From: Antedon mediterranea
Lineage: Eukaryota; Echinodermata; Crinoidea; Comatulida; Antedonidae
Reading direction: 5' to 3'
Assembly (NCBI RefSeq): GCF_964355755.1
Contig: NC_092671.1
Coordinates: 2,088,501 to 2,152,500, forward strand
Length of the DNA: 64,000 nucleotides
The notes under the pieces were generated by a model, which had not been told where the DNA came from, ran no database searches, and was given only the letters and a program-made list of their open reading frames with translations. Positions 60,902 to 64,000 of the stretch are shown one piece after another; position 1 is the stretch's first letter; each line of letters starts with the position of its first letter. A program made the position numbers and the translations under genes.

Positions 60902-63900
60902 ATGGCTTTTGTGAAAGAAGAGCTGGATGAACTAAGAACAAAATGTACAAGTGAAATTGAAAACTCGGAACTGATCACATGTCATCAGGCGTCAGTTAGA
61001 GTCAAAATAAGGTATAATAACAACAGAATGCTTTGATCTTTGAAGGGTCGCAAATTTATCACCTACATGATATCACGCATCTACAAGACCCATAAGTGCC
61101 CTATCTTGTTCAATAATTAATTAGTTATCTGATTTTTTATTTTTAGCAAAACCAAGTTTAAAACGTTAGTTGTATGTCTTCAATTCGGTGATGACTATCC
61201 CAAGTCTCCAGTTATTATTGAACTGAAAAGTAAAACAATATCGGAGAAGTTGTTAGCAGGAATATGCAATATAGCTGATGCTGAAGCTAAGAAATATCTA
61301 GGTAAAAAACAGGTAATATTGTGTTAATGGATATTTGATTTTTATTATTTACTGCATTCTGTATGCTTTTCTACTTGGATGAGGCATAGCATAAAACACA
61401 AATCAGACAGTGAAAACTCCAGTATCACAAATACTCAATTGAGGTTCTGCAAGATGATGCAGATAATATTGAATACATTTTAATATATGTATAAGTTCCT
61501 ACAGTGTCAATGTATACACAAATGGCATCCAAACAGACAGTGCTATAACTTGTTATCGAAACTCAATGATCCCCACCAATCTAAATCCGAGTTCTATGAA
61601 CTCCAACCTTTGGAAATGAAAATAATATTTAAACAGCTTTAACATTTGAATAAAAGAACAAATCACACATCTACACATAATCCAACATCCTATACTCTAT
61701 CTCTAACAATTTTTTCAATCTTCTATCGACTAAAGCCGAAATATAGTCGTTATCTCGGGACCGTTCTATGGCCACCACCAGGTAGGCTTACTTCATTAAG
61801 GCTTCTATGAATGGATGTACTGGTTGGGAGCAGGAACGCTAGTAGACCAAACCCAGTACCGTTTTGATTATGATCAATCGGGAAATTACCTCACAACAAA
61901 AAATAAAATATTTACCAGGTTATTGTGTGTGATAACTGAAGCAAAAATTTGTTTATGATTTTAAAGTTTGATTTAAAATACATTACTCTTGAACCAAATA
62001 TAAATAGACTTTATTCCAGCTGTACAAACATGAATACTGTAGTAGTATAAACTTCTTGATGTTGAGATAGTTTTTCAGTTGAGTGATGATGACACTGTTT
62101 AATAAAGTTTTTTTTTTTCAGGTCCTACCAGTCTTAGTTTTTATAAGGCAATTTTTAGAAGATAATGCTTTTGTTGTTTGTAGCGATGAACTTAGTTTTA
62201 TAAAGAAAGAATTAATAACATCTGAAGATGAACTGAAGGTGAAACAAAAATCTGGAATCTTAATTGCAAATGTTTTTGAAAAGAATTATTTTATGAAATT
62301 AAAATTTACGATACCCAACACATACCCTGAAGAACAAGTTAGGTACGTATAATTATTTTTAAGCCATGTCTACACTATCAAACGTTATGTGACAACAAAA
62401 TGTGATGTGCCCATATATGGACATGATGATGTCATATCACTACCATATATGAGCATAGCACTACCATATTTGGGTATATCACTGCCTTATTTGGTAAACT
62501 TTAAACTAAAGATAATGTTATAATTCATTCTAAAAATAATCAGTGCAATTTGTTTTGTTTTGCAGTATAGAACAAAAAGAGACAAATTTTCCTGACCTGT
62601 TTGAGAAAATGTGTGTAGCTAGGGCGACTGAATTGGCTAGACAATGTGTGACACCTCCTTTAAAGAAAAGGCCAAAGTAAGTGAATGTAGAACATGCAGT
62701 GCAAGGAAGTTGTAACGACAAAGATGGTATCATATTTGTTGTATAACACCACTGTAAGATCATAGTTGTGTGGAACAATGGTAATGTCATTGAAAAAATG
62801 TAATATGCCCATATATGGACATGATGTCATATTAAGTACCATATTTTCGCATATGTGCAATTGGTAGTGTTTGGTCGAGGCAGCGTGCTTATTGAGCTCT
62901 GTTTACACTATCTAAAAATGTGATGTGCCCATATATGAACATGATGTCATATCACTTCCATATTTGGCCATATCATTATCATATTTGGACACATTACACT
63001 GGAATTCTGGAAGCTCAAACCTAAATGTATCCTGAATGGTTTTCATGCTTTACATATATGATAATTTGCTTACTGATGGTGATATAATCTTGGCATTGTT
63101 GTATTTTATAGAGATCCCCCATTTGAAGTCAAACCATCTCTGAAATTATGCGCTGAATTATTAATACGTGGTTGCATCAAGCGATACCCGACGGAGAAGT
63201 GCGCCGTTTGCAAAGAATATGTTTTCCCAACTGATCCAACTGTAAGTTTATATATGCCTCTTCTATATAACTGTTATTACTATTAGTAATAGTAAATAAT
63301 ATTAATGTATAATTCATTACCAAACAATAGAGGGTGGTATACTAATAATATATAATTCATTACCAAACAATAGAGGGTGCTGTAATGTATGTTACGGTGC
63401 AGCATAAGCTATGTAAAAAAAATCGTATTGGCGGAAAATGAAATGCATTATTTCTTTCTATAATGTGATTGTACTATCAGTGATAATGGGTCACTAAGTG
63501 AATCACACATACATAGAATATGGTATATCATTATGGAAGAATAAGTGACAGCAGTAACAACTTGTACAGTCAACTCTTCCAATACACCTTTAGGCTGGCC
63601 CAATATGTCTGGAAAGTCTGGTATTCAGAATGTGTTTTTAATGGTAAAAACAAATTTGGGACCTTTTGGGCATCAATAAAAGTCGGGTTTTGGGAGAGTT
63701 TTCGGTTTCAGACACTCTAGTATTGGGAGAGTTTACTGTATTTGTCGAATGCATTTGCTAATGTGAAATAAAACAAATTATGTGATGTTTTTATTTGTTT
63801 AATAGCACGTAGTGAATGATCCTCATCATGGCAGGCATGTAGAGTGGGTTTACTGTGGACATTTATTTCACAATGGTTGTATATCAGAGTATATGAAAAC

Positions 63901-63914
63901 ACCACCCTTTACAG
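60902..63914 (+). CDS. Tandem RWD-like plus RING-type protein, partial at right edge
   Basis: Not recognised as a named gene. Exons: 60902-61011, 61147-61312, 62122-62342, 62566-62676, 63112-63241, 63806-63914, all GT-AG with consistent phase (847 bp, ~282 residues so far). The start is MAFVKEELDELRTK, just after an acceptor at 60892, so an upstream non-coding exon is likely. Two segments look RWD/UBC-like: residues ~1-120 with FGDDYPKSPVIIEL, and ~135-205 with LKFTIPNTYPEEQVSIEQKE (the YP turn typical of RWD). Then comes a RING-type site: CAVCKEYVFP, about 25 residues, CGHLFHNGCISEYM (C-x-H-x2-H-x2-C). RWD plus RING recalls RNF25, RNF14 and FANCL, all ubiquitin E3 ligases, but none matches this double arrangement. 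E3 activity is inference. The last zinc ligands lie beyond the window. Confidence 0.8.
62362..62515 (+). mobile_element. CArG-bearing MITE, copy 11
   Basis: It starts AAGCCATGTCTACACTATCA and contains CCATATATGGACATGATGAT and three tandem ACTACCATATNTG units; the right end is degraded (TTTGGTAAACTTTAAACT). It lies in the RWD-RING gene intron 20 bp after the donor at 62342. Confidence 0.8.
62785..62885 (+). mobile_element. CArG-bearing MITE, copy 12 (ends degraded)
   Basis: The core AATATGCCCATATATGGACA-TGATGTCATATTAAGTACCA is clear; the terminal repeats are decayed (GGTAGTGTTTGGTCGAGGCA). It lies in an RWD-RING gene intron. Confidence 0.65.
62896..63002 (+). mobile_element. CArG-bearing MITE, copy 13
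   Basis: It starts GAGCTCTGTTTACACTATCT and contains CCATATATGA, TGATGTCATATCACTTCC and CCATATTTGG; the right terminal repeat is missing. It is adjacent to copy 12 in the same intron. Confidence 0.75.
63566..63739. mobile_element. Small inverted-repeat element (CTCTCCCAATAC family), copy B
   Basis: GTCAACTCTTCCAATACACC at the left pairs with GTATTGGGAGAGTTTACTGT at the right. An inner TTGGGAGAGTTTTCGG repeats the motif. It is related to 23893-24013 and lies in the last visible RWD-RING gene intron. Confidence 0.5.
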
Positions 63915-64000
63915 GTAATGCATAGTATACAACTAATGAATGTTTATGAGTGCAATGGTACAAATAATTTCATGAGATATTCTATTTTCATTGGAGTAGT

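Overview
This window is a piece of an animal nuclear genome. It is AT-rich and intron-rich: short exons with GT-AG introns, typically 0.1-2 kb long. It carries many short non-autonomous DNA transposons and minisatellites. Six protein-coding genes could be read exon by exon. The gene set (an Sp-class zinc-finger factor, OLA1, DEPDC7, ACTR6, giantin and an AAAP-family transporter) and the near full-length giantin and DEPDC7 orthologues suggest an invertebrate deuterostome, perhaps an echinoderm. That placement is inference from family content only.

Layout from left to right. Positions 1-3,490 are nested repeats: a ~1 kb terminal-inverted-repeat (TIR) element, a 59-bp tandem array interrupted by a 656-bp element with a clean 8-bp target duplication, and a ~0.9 kb TACCG...CGGTA element. 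Next come the first two coding exons of an Sp1-4-class transcription factor (minus strand, zinc fingers beyond the left edge) and a complete 12-exon OLA1 (minus, 398 aa, with a 16-nt microexon). Positions 14-20 kb are repeats: a 75-bp minisatellite, a 3.7-kb foldback element holding a ~48-unit 30-bp minisatellite and a decayed transposon-type reading frame, and a TIR element built from TTGCGCAA palindromes. DEPDC7 follows (plus, N-terminal exon not found), then a convergent 9-exon ACTR6 (minus, 393 aa).

ACTR6 sits head to head with giantin/GOLGB1 (plus, 19 coding exons, 3,083 aa, including one 5.5-kb exon), with about 0.8 kb between the two start codons. Giantin converges on an 8-coding-exon amino-acid transporter of the AAAP family (minus, 440 aa). 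The last gene (plus) runs off the right edge and encodes two tandem RWD-like segments followed by a RING-type zinc site. I do not recognise it as a named gene.

These are unrelated housekeeping genes (chromatin, translation/ATPase, Golgi tether, transport, probable ubiquitin ligase), not an operon or functional cluster. Summed coding exons are an exact multiple of three for OLA1 (1,197 bp), ACTR6 (1,182 bp), giantin (9,252 bp) and the transporter (1,323 bp), and the phases agree at every junction in the partial genes. That supports the exon boundaries. A palindromic miniature element (MITE) present about 13 times, mainly in introns, carries two perfect CArG-box matches per typical copy. With the foldback element and the RWD-RING gene it is the most unusual content I found. 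I saw no CRISPR array, operon-like system or rRNA gene.
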